DNA from: Sphingopyxis lindanitolerans
GTDB lineage: Bacteria > Pseudomonadota > Alphaproteobacteria > Sphingomonadales > Sphingomonadaceae
Reading direction: 5' to 3'
Length of the DNA: 64,000 nt
Assembly (NCBI RefSeq): GCF_002993885.1
Contig: NZ_CM009578.1
Coordinates: forward strand, 375,251 to 439,250
The translations under genes and the position numbers were made by a program. Under the pieces are notes generated by a model, which ran no database searches, was not told where the DNA came from, and saw nothing but the letters and a program-made list of their open reading frames with translations. Positions 38,034 through 47,124 of the stretch are shown here, in pieces. How positions within the stretch are numbered: position 1 is the stretch's first letter; each line of letters opens with the position of its first letter.

Positions 38034-38731
38034 TGCCGCAACCCGACCTGCTGCTGATCGAGGATGACGAGGCGATCGCCGAACTGATCGTCTGGCATTT
38101 CGCACGCGAAGGCTTTTCGGTCCGCCAGACGCCCGACGGCGAACAGGCGTTGATCCTCGTCGAGGAACGTGTGCCCGACATCGTCCTGCTCGACTGGATG
38201 ATCGAGAGCCTGCCCGGCATCGAGGTGTGCCGCCGCCTGCGCCGCAATCCCAAGTCGGCTAACGTCCCGATCATCATGCTCACCGCGCGCGGCGAGGAGG
38301 AGGACCGCATCCGCGGCTTGGAGACCGGCGCCGACGATTATGTGACCAAGCCGTTCAGCCCGCGCGAACTCGTCGCGCGCGTCTCGGCGGTCCTCCGCCG
38401 CCTGCGCCCCGCGCTCGCCGGCGAGTTGCTCGCCTATGCCGACATCGAGCTCGATTCGGTCGCACACAAGGTCGTCCGCAACGGCCAGATCGTCGCGATG
38501 GGGCCGACCGAATTCCGCCTGCTGCGCCATTTCATGGAGCATCCGGGCCGCGTCTTTTCGCGCGGGCAATTGCTCGACAGCGTCTGGGGCCAGGACAGCG
38601 ACATCGAACTGCGCACCGTCGACGTCCATATCCGCCGCCTGCGCAAGGCCATCAACCTGCCCGGCACCGTCGATATCATCCGCACCGTCCGCTCGGCGGG
38701 CTATGCGCTCGACGCAGGCAAGAGCCTCTAG
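38033..38731 (+). CDS. phoB: Phosphate regulon response regulator PhoB
   Basis: An OmpR/PhoB-type regulator of 232 residues. The receiver domain has the acidic pocket EDDEA, phospho-acceptor Asp at residue 54 (LLDWMI) and the conserved Lys in VTKPFSPREL. The winged-helix DNA-binding domain (about 130-230) includes PTEFRLLRHFMEHPGRVFSR and VDVHIRRLRKAI. It should bind the PHO boxes before pstS. The partner kinase PhoR is not in this window and must be elsewhere. Confidence 0.95.
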   Translation: MPQPDLLLIEDDEAIAELIVWHFAREGFSVRQTPDGEQALILVEERVPDIVLLDWMIESLPGIEVCRRLRRNPKSANVPIIMLTARGEEEDRIRGLETGADDYVTKPFSPRELVARVSAVLRRLRPALAGELLAYADIELDSVAHKVVRNGQIVAMGPTEFRLLRHFMEHPGRVFSRGQLLDSVWGQDSDIELRTVDVHIRRLRKAINLPGTVDIIRTVRSAGYALDAGKSL

Positions 38732-38790
38732 GCGGGCGCCGATATCCCGATGCGGGGGAACCGCGTAAATCGCGCGCGCGTTAGGGCGTC

Positions 38791-39561
38791 ATGAAAAAGC
38801 GAAACCGGATTTGCGCGACCCTGCTGTCGCCCTTGATGCTGCTGCTCGCAGCCTGCAATGGCACGAGCGACGAGCAGGCGGCGCCATCCGAACCGCCAGG
38901 CACCGGCGCGACACTTCCGAAAACTGAAGCCCCGGCATCCAGTGCGCCGGCCGCGACGGCGACCGCGGGCGCCGACATCGCGCCCGCTGGACCGCGATCC
39001 TGCGCGGCCGAGATCGGCCAGCAGGCGGCCGACCGCCGCGCCGCGATATGCCGCACCGTCTCGCCCGCGACGCACCCGCCCTGCAATGCCGCCAATAGCT
39101 GCGCGATGATCGAGAATGAGATTGCACGAAGCTGCGCGCTGCTCGGCAAGAGCGGCGCCCTGCCCTCGGCCTGCCGACCCGACCCCGACAGCAAGGCGGC
39201 GGCAATCGATGTCGTGAAGCTTTACTATTCGGCGCTCGATGCCGGGGATTATGACACCGCATGGCTGCAATGGGGCGAAGCAGGGCCTCCGAAGCAGACC
39301 CCGGAACAGTTCCGCGCCGGCTTTGCGCACACCCGATCGACGCGCGTGACCATCGGCACGCCGGGAGATGCCGAGGGTGCCGCCGGTTCGATCTATCTGA
39401 CGCTTCCCGTCGCGGTCGATGCGACGCTCGATTCAGGGACGGCCCAGCGCTTCGGCGGCGAATATGTCCTGCGCCGCGTCAATAATGTCGACGGAGCGAG
39501 CGCCGACCAGCTTCGCTGGCACATCACCTCCGCCAAGCTCCGTCCCCTGCCCGCACGCTGA
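38791..39561 (+). CDS. Putative lipoprotein of unknown function
   Basis: A 256-residue exported protein with a type II signal peptide: MKKRNRICATLL, a hydrophobic run and lipobox LLAAC at about residues 18-22. A Pro/Ala/Thr linker (to about residue 65) is followed by a Cys-rich stretch (six Cys between about 70 and 130) and a C-terminal domain (about 135-250) that resembles the small NTF2-like fold in layout (AAAIDVVKLYYSALDAGDYD). The fold is a guess. It starts 59 bases after phoB but probably has its own promoter; no PHO box is seen before it. Confidence 0.7.
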   Translation: MKKRNRICATLLSPLMLLLAACNGTSDEQAAPSEPPGTGATLPKTEAPASSAPAATATAGADIAPAGPRSCAAEIGQQAADRRAAICRTVSPATHPPCNAANSCAMIENEIARSCALLGKSGALPSACRPDPDSKAAAIDVVKLYYSALDAGDYDTAWLQWGEAGPPKQTPEQFRAGFAHTRSTRVTIGTPGDAEGAAGSIYLTLPVAVDATLDSGTAQRFGGEYVLRRVNNVDGASADQLRWHITSAKLRPLPAR

Positions 39562-39579
39562 TCTTGAATAACAAAGCCG

Positions 39580-39665
39580 CGTGTTCCCGCGAAGGCGGGA
39601 ACCCATCTCCCGCCGGAACCATTTTAACCGGCCGGAGATGAGTCCGCGCCTTCCCAGCGACACAC
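39580..39665. repeat. Degenerate GC palindrome after the lipoprotein gene
   Basis: TGTTCCCGCGAAGGCGGGAA followed by CCATCTCCCGCCGG and CCGGCCGGAGATG reads as a decayed version of the palindrome at 45685-45766, with the same order of words but many mismatches in the right half (CGCCTTCCCAGCGACA). Confidence 0.55.
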
Positions 39666-39695
39666 CTGCGCTTCGCCCAGTTGAGCAAAATGAAA

Positions 39696-39823
39696 GGCGA
39701 TTATGGCGCTTGCAAACACACCCTCGCCACCCTCGTCATGCTGAACCCTTCGACAGGCTCAGGGTGACGGAGAATGAATGAGATCGGCCGACAGCCGATG
39801 TGTTTGCAAACGACATAATCGCC
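39696..39823. repeat. Inverted-repeat-bounded element (MITE-like)
   Basis: GGCGATTATGGCGCTTGCAA (from 39696) and its near-complement TTGCAAACGACATAATCGCC (ending 39823) form ~27-base terminal inverted repeats with about three mismatches. They enclose ~75 bases that contain the dispersed module CTTCGACAGGCTCAGGGTGA. The structure looks like a repeat inserted inside an older palindrome, or a very small mobile element. No direct target duplication is obvious. Confidence 0.6.
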
Positions 39824-39827
39824 AAAT

Positions 39828-39859
39828 GAAAAGCCCGGCCGCTCAACAAGCGACCGGGC
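39828..39859 (-). terminator. Rho-independent terminator of the DUF1328 gene
   Basis: Read on the minus strand, GCCCGGTCGCTTGTTGAGCG and GCCGGGCTTTTC form a GC stem of about ten pairs with a short loop, followed by TTTTCATTT. It lies 27 bases after the stop codon. It is the clearest intrinsic terminator I see in the window. Confidence 0.75.
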
Positions 39860-39885
39860 CGATCAATACGCCTTGGGGCGCCCCG

Positions 39886-40059
39886 TCAGGGCAACGTGGT
39901 CCGGCCGCCGCGCCCGAACAGAAACGCGACCACGAACAGCACCACGCCGATCACCAACAGAATTTTCGCGAATTCAGCCGAAATGCCCGCGATGCCGCCG
40001 AAGCCGAGCAGCGCGGCAATGAGCGCCACAACTGCGAAAATGATGGCCCATCTGAACAT
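39886..40059 (-). CDS. DUF1328 small membrane protein (YtjA-like)
   Basis: A 57-residue protein that starts [20 protein letters not shown] and ends [10 protein letters not shown]. It has two membrane helices (about residues 4-20 and 31-49) linked by the conserved [13 protein letters not shown]. Length and pattern match the DUF1328/YtjA family, whose members are widespread, often stress-induced and of unknown mechanism. AGGGAGAA precedes the ATG, and a strong terminator follows the stop, which together support a real monocistronic gene. Confidence 0.9.
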   Translation of the reverse strand: MFRWAIIFAVVALIAALLGFGGIAGISAEFAKILLVIGVVLFVVAFLFGRGGRTTLP

Positions 40060-40190
40060 GCCTATTCTCCCTATTTGGCGCGCGACCTCATCCTCGCCCG
40101 CGCGTCGGGCGAAAGGATCATCACATCATCCTGTTTAGATGATCGAGAAACGCGCGCCGGTGCCGGAAGTTCCGGTGTCCCGGCAGCCGG

Positions 40191-41531
40191 TCAGCGCATC
40201 CGCCACTTCGCGCCGAGTTGCTCCGCGGGGCACCAGCGCATCGGCGGACCGGTGTCCTGAATGGTGAGCTGGATACGTGTCGGCGACAGGATCTTCATCT
40301 CCATCGACCAATCGGGAAGGAAAAAGGTGCCGCGCGATTTTTCGACCTTGCCGAGCGGCCCGACGAAATTCTCCTCAAGACTGCCCGGCGCGCCGCCACC
40401 GCGCATCAGGCCGAGCCGCTTGCCATCATAATAGAGCGCCTCGAATTCGGGGCTCGCGCAGAACTCGCTCTCGTTCACATAATAGCCCGCGACGATGCCG
40501 AGCGGTGCGACCGGCGTTTGCCCTGCGGCCTGCGCGCCCGACGCCGCCCCCGCGGCCAAGGCGCATTGCGGAACGAGCGAGCGGATCGCAGCAGTCGAGC
40601 CGCCGAGCGATACATAGCTCAAATCCTTCCATTCCTTGCCACCGTCGCTGCTCGCGATCAGCGACAGGTCAGTGTCGCGGCCGCTGAGCAGGCTTTCGAC
40701 GACCGGATCGATCGTCCCGCTGAAATCATTCTTCCCCGGTTCCTGCACAAGCGTCTGCGTCCCTTCGCGATCCTCCATCGAACTTCGAAACGAGAGCAGC
40801 AGCGGCTGCCCGGGGGCGGGCAGCGGGACACCGGCTTTCGGCACCGCCGTCATATAGAGGCCGCCGCCGGGCTGACAGCGGATACCAATCGCCGCGAACT
40901 CGGGGTGGCCGGTCACGGCCGCAATGGCGCCCGATCCCGTCCCTGCGAACTGCCAGCGTGCCGTATGCTGCGGCGGAGGCGCGGCATCCGCGTCCTCGAT
41001 CGGGCCATCGCCGCCCTTCATCTTCGACGGATCGACGTTGCGCTGCATGCCGGTCTGCACCCATTTCCGGCCATTCCAGACAAGGGTTTGTCCGCAAACT
41101 TCCGCGCCATATCCGCCGCAGACGCTGCCGTGGGTCAGCAGCATCAACCCCTTGCGCTTCGCATCGACGGATATGACGTCCCAGCCGCGGACATTGTCAT
41201 TGTATATCTCGCGCAGGCCGTTCTTGGTCGATCCCAGAATGCCGATCACGCAGCCCGCGGTCCCGCACCACGCCGAATAGCCCGACGTCGTGCAGCGGGT
41301 CGCGGCATATTCGATCACCCAGTCAGGCTTGCCGTCGTTCGTCACCTCGACCTGGGTCGCGAAGCCCGCGCGGTCGGGCACGAACTTGCCGCCCTCGGCA
41401 CGGCAATCCTGCTTGAGCTGGTCATAGACCGCCTGCACTTCGCGCGGCCAGGGCTTCGGCGCGGTCTGGGCATGGACGGTGGCCTGCGTCGAGCAGGCGA
41501 CAAGCGACATCAGGACAAAGGCAAAGCGCAT
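40191..41531 (-). CDS. Secreted protein of unknown function
   Basis: A 446-residue exported protein. MRFAFVLMSLVACSTQATVHAQ is a signal peptide; cleavage after AHAQ-like VHAQ seems likely, although VAC is a possible lipobox. The ATG at 41531 follows GGGAGG; the longer frame upstream is unsupported. The first third contains CRAEGGKFV, TNDGKPDWVIEYAA and several Cys residues (CTTSGYSAWCGTAGC), a VCBS/FG-GAP-like wording seen in proteins that record a variable's content. Later parts show no recognisable domain. It converges on the DUF1328 gene's side and diverges from the kinase gene. Confidence 0.65.
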   Translation of the reverse strand: MRFAFVLMSLVACSTQATVHAQTAPKPWPREVQAVYDQLKQDCRAEGGKFVPDRAGFATQVEVTNDGKPDWVIEYAATRCTTSGYSAWCGTAGCVIGILGSTKNGLREIYNDNVRGWDVISVDAKRKGLMLLTHGSVCGGYGAEVCGQTLVWNGRKWVQTGMQRNVDPSKMKGGDGPIEDADAAPPPQHTARWQFAGTGSGAIAAVTGHPEFAAIGIRCQPGGGLYMTAVPKAGVPLPAPGQPLLLSFRSSMEDREGTQTLVQEPGKNDFSGTIDPVVESLLSGRDTDLSLIASSDGGKEWKDLSYVSLGGSTAAIRSLVPQCALAAGAASGAQAAGQTPVAPLGIVAGYYVNESEFCASPEFEALYYDGKRLGLMRGGGAPGSLEENFVGPLGKVEKSRGTFFLPDWSMEMKILSPTRIQLTIQDTGPPMRWCPAEQLGAKWRMR

Positions 41532-41681
41532 ATCATGACCTCCCAAACCATGCCCGGCGATCGAAGCTCCCTTCGATTTTGGCATTTTCCTCGGCACGAG
41601 GACTAATTTCTTTGGCGCTGCAAAGTCTTGATGCCATTCTCAAGAATTTCTAAAGCCGATGATGCAGAGGGGGCGGAAAGC

Positions 41682-44396
41682 ATGTCGGGAACCCATTCGT
41701 CACGGCGACGCAGGCGAATCTGGCGCTTTGCCGGGGCCGAATTCGACGAAGCGAGCTGGACGCTGCGCGTCGCCGGCGCGCCCGTCGCGCTCGAAGGAAA
41801 GCCGCTTGAGCTTCTCCACGAACTGCTGCTGCGCGCGGGTGAGGTCGTCACCAAGGATGAAATCCTCGACGCGGTCTGGCCCGGCGTGACCGTCGTCGAA
41901 GGGTCGCTCGCCACCGCCATCTCGAAATTGCGCAAGGCGCTCGGCGAGACCGGCAACGGCATTATCGCCACCGTGCCGCGCGTCGGCTATCGCCTGACCG
42001 CGCCGGTCGAGGTCGAGAGCATCGACACGCCGCTCGCGCCGCGTTTCGCCTTCACCGCCGGGGACAGCGTTCCGGGGCGTAAGGCATGGCAGCTCGACCG
42101 GCCGCTGGGCGATACCGGCGCCGAGGATGTCTGGCTGGCGCGGCAGGCCAAGACCGGCGAGCAGCGCGTCTTCAAATTCGCCGACGCCCCCGATCGCCTT
42201 CGCGCCCTGAAGCGCGAGGCCGCGTTGTCCCGCCTGGTGTCCGCCGGGCTCGGAAAGACATCGCCGCTTCCCGCGCTGCACGAATGGAATTTCGACGCCG
42301 CGCCCTTCTTCCTCGAATATGCCTGGGGCGGGCGCGATCTGCTCGCCTGGGCCGAGGGCGGCCTGTCCGCAATCCCGCTTGGCGAGCGGCTCGCGGTAGC
42401 GGCGATGGCGGCGCGCGCGGTCGCGGGCATCCACAGCGTCGGCGTCCTCCACAAGGATCTGAAGCCCGCCAACATGCTGATCGACGACGGCGAGAGCGGC
42501 CGGGTGCTGCGCCTCGTCGACTTCGGCAGCGGGCGGTTGATCGACGATGCGCTGCTCGCCAGCTTTCAGATCACCAATCCGGGTTCGCTCGATACCGATC
42601 TCGGCAAGGATGAGCCGCGATCGGGCACCCTCGCCTATCGCGCGCCCGAATTGACCGGCGACGCGATGCCGACGGTGAAGAGCGATATCTATGCGCTCGG
42701 GCTGATCCTCTATCAGCTCGTCGTCGGCGACTTCACCGCGGCGCTCGCGCCGGGCTGGGAAGCGCGGGTCGCCGATCCGCTGCTACAGAGCGACATCGCG
42801 CGCGCCGCCGCGCTCGCGCCGGGCGACCGCCTGGACAGCGCCGCCGACCTCGCCGAACGGATCGAGCAGCTCGACACCCGCCGTGCCGACGCCGCGCGCG
42901 CCGCCGAACGCGCCGCCTGGCTCGCCGAGCAAAAGCGGATCGAGGAACGCCGCGCCGCCCGCCGCCCGTGGGTCCGCGCTGCCTTCGCCAGCCTGACCGC
43001 CGGCCTGCTCGCGGCCTCCGCGCTCGCCCTCTATGCGTGGCACCAGCGCAACGCCGCGCTCGCCGCGCGCGAGCTTGCCGAGACCAGCTATGCCTTCATC
43101 GCCGAGGATGTGCTCGGCAGCCCCGACCCCGCGAAATCGAGCGCCGACGAAACCGTCGTCGACGCGATCAAGCGCGCGAGCGGACAGATCGACCAGCGCT
43201 TTGCGGGAAAGCCGGGGATCGCCGCGCGGCTGCACCTCGCCATCGCGCGCGCCTTTCACCAGCGCTCCGACCCCGACACCGCGCGCGGCGAATATGCGCG
43301 CGCCGACGCGCTGTTTACGAAAGCGAGCGAAGCGCAGAGCGACGACGCCATCATCGGCCGCCTCGACCGCGTCAATATGGAAGCGACCTCGGGCCAGCCC
43401 GACCGGCTGGAGGAGGCGGGACGCCTGCTCGAAAAGGAACGCGCGCGGCTCGGCAAGCGCGGCGAGACCGGCCGCATGGGCTTCGCTTTCGCGCGTGCCG
43501 AAGGCTCCTATGATTATTTCGCCGACATCGAGCAGGCCGAGCGCGCCTTTCGCCGCGCGGTGGCGATCGGCACCGCGAGCGCGAGCGAGGTTCCGCCAGG
43601 GCAACTCCTCAAGGCGCGCTCGTCGCTCGCGCTGACGCTGATGCGCCTCGGCCAGGCCGACAAGGCCGAACCGATCGCGCGGGCGATCATCGCCGATTCG
43701 ACGCGCATCCGCGGCGCCGATCACCCCGACACGCTCGTCACCCGCCAGCACTGGCTCACCAGCCTGTCGATGACGGGGCGCTATGAAGAGGCGCTGAAGG
43801 GCAGCACGCCGCTGCTCGCCGCGATGAACAAGCGCTTCGGTCCCGACCATCGCTTTACCCTTGGGCTCCATTCGACCCGCTTCGAAAGCTTCGCTGCGCT
43901 TGGCCGCTATGCCGAGGCGGCCGCGGAAGCCGAACGGGTCTGGAAGGGCGCCGCCGCGCAGGCCGGACCGCATTCGCACCAGGCGCTGGTCGGGCAGATC
44001 GACTACGCTTCCGCGCTCTGCCAGACGTCCCAGCGGGCGAAGGCGCTCGGCATCGCGCGCGACGCGCTCGTCGCCAGCCGCGCGGGGCTCGGCGCCGATT
44101 ATCCGCTCACCCACGCAATCCGCTATTTCACCGCCGAATGCCTGATCGCCAATCGGCGCTTCGCCGAAGCCGGTCAGATGCTGAGCGGCGTCGACCGCGA
44201 AAAGGTCACGCAGCTGATCGGCAATCCCGACCTCGATGCCACCGTCGACGTCGCGCTGGCCGAAATTGCGATCGGCAACCACGACAAGGCCGCGGCGCGG
44301 CGGCTGCTCGACAAGGTCCGACCCGCACTAGAGAAGACGAAGGACGAGATATTGCGCGCACGCGCTCAAAAGCTCGATCAATCGCTCGCGTCTTGA
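41682..44396 (+). CDS. Winged-helix / Ser-Thr kinase / TPR fusion protein
   Basis: A 904-residue, three-part protein. Residues ~12-105 are an OmpR/CadC-type winged-helix DNA-binding domain (DEILDAVWPGVTVVEGSLAT, TVPRVGYRL). Residues ~135-400 are a Hanks-type protein kinase: Lys165 in VFKFAD, Glu179, catalytic loop HKDLKPAN (257-264) and DFG (280-282), then YRAPEL and SDIYALGLILYQL. One membrane helix lies at ~431-451 and TPR-like helices at ~470-890. DNA-binding and kinase parts are thus cytoplasmic and the repeats periplasmic. I start at MSGTHSS (41682); an ATG at 41631 is possible. It is divergent from the secreted protein gene. Confidence 0.85.
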   Translation: MSGTHSSRRRRRIWRFAGAEFDEASWTLRVAGAPVALEGKPLELLHELLLRAGEVVTKDEILDAVWPGVTVVEGSLATAISKLRKALGETGNGIIATVPRVGYRLTAPVEVESIDTPLAPRFAFTAGDSVPGRKAWQLDRPLGDTGAEDVWLARQAKTGEQRVFKFADAPDRLRALKREAALSRLVSAGLGKTSPLPALHEWNFDAAPFFLEYAWGGRDLLAWAEGGLSAIPLGERLAVAAMAARAVAGIHSVGVLHKDLKPANMLIDDGESGRVLRLVDFGSGRLIDDALLASFQITNPGSLDTDLGKDEPRSGTLAYRAPELTGDAMPTVKSDIYALGLILYQLVVGDFTAALAPGWEARVADPLLQSDIARAAALAPGDRLDSAADLAERIEQLDTRRADAARAAERAAWLAEQKRIEERRAARRPWVRAAFASLTAGLLAASALALYAWHQRNAALAARELAETSYAFIAEDVLGSPDPAKSSADETVVDAIKRASGQIDQRFAGKPGIAARLHLAIARAFHQRSDPDTARGEYARADALFTKASEAQSDDAIIGRLDRVNMEATSGQPDRLEEAGRLLEKERARLGKRGETGRMGFAFARAEGSYDYFADIEQAERAFRRAVAIGTASASEVPPGQLLKARSSLALTLMRLGQADKAEPIARAIIADSTRIRGADHPDTLVTRQHWLTSLSMTGRYEEALKGSTPLLAAMNKRFGPDHRFTLGLHSTRFESFAALGRYAEAAAEAERVWKGAAAQAGPHSHQALVGQIDYASALCQTSQRAKALGIARDALVASRAGLGADYPLTHAIRYFTAECLIANRRFAEAGQMLSGVDREKVTQLIGNPDLDATVDVALAEIAIGNHDKAAARRLLDKVRPALEKTKDEILRARAQKLDQSLAS

Positions 44397-44501
44397 GGGT
44401 CTCTCGCCGCTCCCGTCATATTTGACCGGCGCTTTGCCGATTGCAGCCTGCCGCAGCACCGTTATGGGCATGGGCTCCATTCCCAGCGAGGAAACACCGC
44501 A

Positions 44502-45677
44502 ATGCCCGAGCCCTCCCATCCCGAGATCCGTGAATCGGTCCGCCGCCTCTGCGCCGATTTTCCCGGCTCCTATTGGCAGGCGCTCGACCGCGACCGCATC
44601 TATCCGACCGAGTTTGTCCGCACGCTGACCAGCTCGGGCTTCCTCTCGGTCCTCGTCCCCGAAGAGTATGGCGGGGCCGGGCTCGGCCTGTCGGCGGCAA
44701 CCGCGATCCTCGAGGAGATTCACCGCTCGGGCTGCAACGGCGGCGCGTGCCACGCACAGATGTACACGATGGGCACGATCCTGAAGCATGGGTCGCCCGA
44801 GCAGAAGCAGCGCTATCTGCCCGGCATCGCCAGCGGCGAACTGCGCCTCCAGGCCTTTGGCGTCACCGAGCCAACGAGCGGAACCGACACGACGCGGATC
44901 AAGACCTTCGCGCGCCGCGCGCCTGCCCTCGCGAAGGCGGGGGGCGACGATTATGTCGTCAATGGACAGAAAATCTGGATCAGTCGCGCCGAACATAGCG
45001 ACCTGATGGTCCTGCTCGTCCGCACCACCCCGCGCGACCAGGTCGCCAAATCATCCGACGGCATGAGCGTCCTGCTCGTCGACATGCGCGAGGCGGCGGG
45101 CAACGGCCTGACCATCCGGCCGGTGCGCACGATGCTCAACCATGCGACGACCGAGCTGTTCTTCGACGATTTACGCGTCCCCGCCGCGAACCTGATCGGC
45201 GAGGAAGGCAAGGGTTTCAAATATATCCTCGACGGCATGAACGCCGAACGCATCCTGATTGCGAGCGAATGTATCGGCGACGGACGCTTCTTCATCGATC
45301 GCGCCAGCGCCTATGCTTCGGGACGCGAAGTGTTCGGGCGGCCGATCGGCGAAAATCAAGGCATTCAGTTCCCGATCGCCCGCGCGCATGTCCAGCTATC
45401 GGCGGCGGCGGCGATGGTCGATCAGGCGGCGGCGCTGTTCGAGGCGGGCGAGCCGTGCGGCACCGAAGCCAATATGGCGAAAATGCTCGCGTCGGAAGCG
45501 AGTTGGTATGCCGCCGATATGTGCATCCAGACCCACGGTGGCTTCGGCTTCGCCGAGGAATATGACATCGAACGCAAGTTCCGCGAGACGCGGCTCTATC
45601 AGGTCGCGCCGATCAGCACGAACCTGATATTGAGCCATGTCGCGACGCATGTGCTGAAGCTGCCGAAGAGTTTCTGA
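44502..45677 (+). CDS. Acyl-CoA dehydrogenase
   Basis: A 391-residue flavoprotein oxidising an acyl-CoA to the 2-enoyl-CoA. The flavin-binding motifs FGVTEPTSGTDTTRIKT and GQKIWISRAEHSDLM lie mid-protein; the C-terminal helical bundle has MCIQTHGGFGFAEEYDIERKFRE, whose Glu in FAEEYD is the position used as base or near it in the short-chain family. Chain-length specificity cannot be told. The gene stands alone, converging with another dehydrogenase gene over a palindrome. No electron-transfer flavoprotein genes are nearby. Confidence 0.88.
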   Translation: MPEPSHPEIRESVRRLCADFPGSYWQALDRDRIYPTEFVRTLTSSGFLSVLVPEEYGGAGLGLSAATAILEEIHRSGCNGGACHAQMYTMGTILKHGSPEQKQRYLPGIASGELRLQAFGVTEPTSGTDTTRIKTFARRAPALAKAGGDDYVVNGQKIWISRAEHSDLMVLLVRTTPRDQVAKSSDGMSVLLVDMREAAGNGLTIRPVRTMLNHATTELFFDDLRVPAANLIGEEGKGFKYILDGMNAERILIASECIGDGRFFIDRASAYASGREVFGRPIGENQGIQFPIARAHVQLSAAAAMVDQAAALFEAGEPCGTEANMAKMLASEASWYAADMCIQTHGGFGFAEEYDIERKFRETRLYQVAPISTNLILSHVATHVLKLPKSF

Positions 45678-45684
45678 CAACGCT

Positions 45685-45766
45685 GCTCCCCCGCGAAGGC
45701 GGGGGTCCATCTCCTGCCTGTGCCATCTTGAACGGCAGGAGATGGGTCCCCGCCTTCGCGGGACAC
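45685..45766. repeat. Palindromic repeat between convergent acyl-CoA dehydrogenases
   Basis: An 82-base inverted repeat: GCTCCCCCGCGAAGGCGGGG and TCCATCTCCTGCC on the left, GGCAGGAGATGGGTCCCCGC and CTTCGCGGGAC on the right. It contains the CCCCGCGAAGGCGGGG core also seen at 10510 and 17909. It lies between two converging stop codons and may act as a bidirectional terminator. Confidence 0.8.
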
Positions 45767-45778
45767 GGTGTTCTTAAA

Positions 45779-47023
45779 CTAATGCCGCCCCAATTCGTCG
45801 CGGCCGACGACCATATAATGCACCTCGTCGGGACCGTCGGCGAAGCGCAGGTGACGCACGTCGGCATAAAGATCCGCCAGCGGAGTCCAGTGCGAGATGC
45901 CCGTCGCGCCGTGAATCTGGATCGCCTGGTCGATGATCTGGCAGACGCGCTCGGGCACCATCGCCTTCGCCATGCTGACCCAGACGCGCGCTTGGCGATT
46001 GCCGAGCAGGTCCATTGCCTTCGCCGCCTTGAGCACGATCAGCCGCAGCGCCTCGATGTCGCAGCGCGCCCGCGCGATCACTTCCAGATTCTTGCCGAGC
46101 TGCGACAGCGGCCGCCCGAAGGCGGTACGCGAATTGCCGCGCTTGACCATCAGGTCGAGCGCAAGTTCGGCCTTGCCGATCGTCCGCATGCAGTGATGAA
46201 TGCGCCCCGGCCCGAGGCGCAGCTGCGAAATCTCGAAGCCGCGTCCCTCGCCGAGCAGGATATTTTCCTTGGGCACCCGCACATTGTCGAAACGCATGTG
46301 CATATGACCCTGCGGCGCATGGTCGGCGCCGAACACCCGCATCGGCCCCAGCACCTCGACGCCGGGCGTGTCCATCGGCACCAATATCTGCGAATGCTGG
46401 CTCTTGCGTGCGGCTTTGGGGTTGGTCTTGAGCATGCAGATCAATATCTTGCAGCGCGGGTCGCCCGCGCCGCTAATGAAATATTTCTCGCCGTTGATGA
46501 CCCATTCGTCGCCGTCAAGCACCGCGCTGGTTTCCAGATTGCTCGCGTCCGACGAGGCGACGCCGGGTTCAGTCATCACATAGGCCGAGCGGATTTCGCC
46601 GTTCAGCAGCGGCTTTAGCCATTGCTCCTTCTGCGCAGGCGTGCCGACCATTTCGAGCACTTCCATATTGCCGGTATCGGGCGCCGAGCAATTGAGCGAT
46701 TCCGACGCGAGCGGCGATTTGCCCAGTTCGGCGGCAATATAGGCGTAATCGAGGTTGCTGAGCGGCGTCCCGGTGTCGCCGTGCGGCAGGAAGAAATTCC
46801 ACAGGCCCGCGGCCTTCGCCTTGTTCTTCGCGCCTTCGAGCAGGTCGAGCTGCCCCGGCGCCCAGCTCCAGCGATCGGCGCGGCCTTCGCCGAGCCGAAA
46901 GAATTCCTCGGTGATCGGATCGACATTCTCGGCGATATGGCGCTTCACCGCGTCGAAGAGCGGCTGCGCAGCCTTCGACATGCGCAGGTCGTTGAGTTCG
47001 GCTTCGAGTTCGATCTCGGTCAT
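45779..47023 (-). CDS. Acyl-CoA dehydrogenase (long form)
   Basis: A 414-residue acyl-CoA dehydrogenase of a different branch from its neighbour: MTEPGVASSDASN and GEKYFISGAGDPRCKILICM for flavin binding, then QIHGATGISHWTPLADLYADVRHLRFADGP near the end. The late GATG with acidic residues after it is typical of the ACAD10/11-like group. It lies downstream of, and in the same direction as, the lysR gene, with a 190-base gap. The substrate is unknown. Confidence 0.85.
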   Translation of the reverse strand: MTEIELEAELNDLRMSKAAQPLFDAVKRHIAENVDPITEEFFRLGEGRADRWSWAPGQLDLLEGAKNKAKAAGLWNFFLPHGDTGTPLSNLDYAYIAAELGKSPLASESLNCSAPDTGNMEVLEMVGTPAQKEQWLKPLLNGEIRSAYVMTEPGVASSDASNLETSAVLDGDEWVINGEKYFISGAGDPRCKILICMLKTNPKAARKSQHSQILVPMDTPGVEVLGPMRVFGADHAPQGHMHMRFDNVRVPKENILLGEGRGFEISQLRLGPGRIHHCMRTIGKAELALDLMVKRGNSRTAFGRPLSQLGKNLEVIARARCDIEALRLIVLKAAKAMDLLGNRQARVWVSMAKAMVPERVCQIIDQAIQIHGATGISHWTPLADLYADVRHLRFADGPDEVHYMVVGRDELGRH

Positions 47024-47124
47024 AGGAGGTCTCCGCTGTGATTTGCGGCGACGCTAGCGACAATCATCCATCAATAGAAATGATAGGTTTGAATAAGCAA
47101 TATTCGTTCTAATAATATCTTTCC

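Noticed and set aside
38732..39561. phoR in place of the gene after phoB
   Set aside because: The product is a 256-residue lipoprotein with no kinase H- or N-box.
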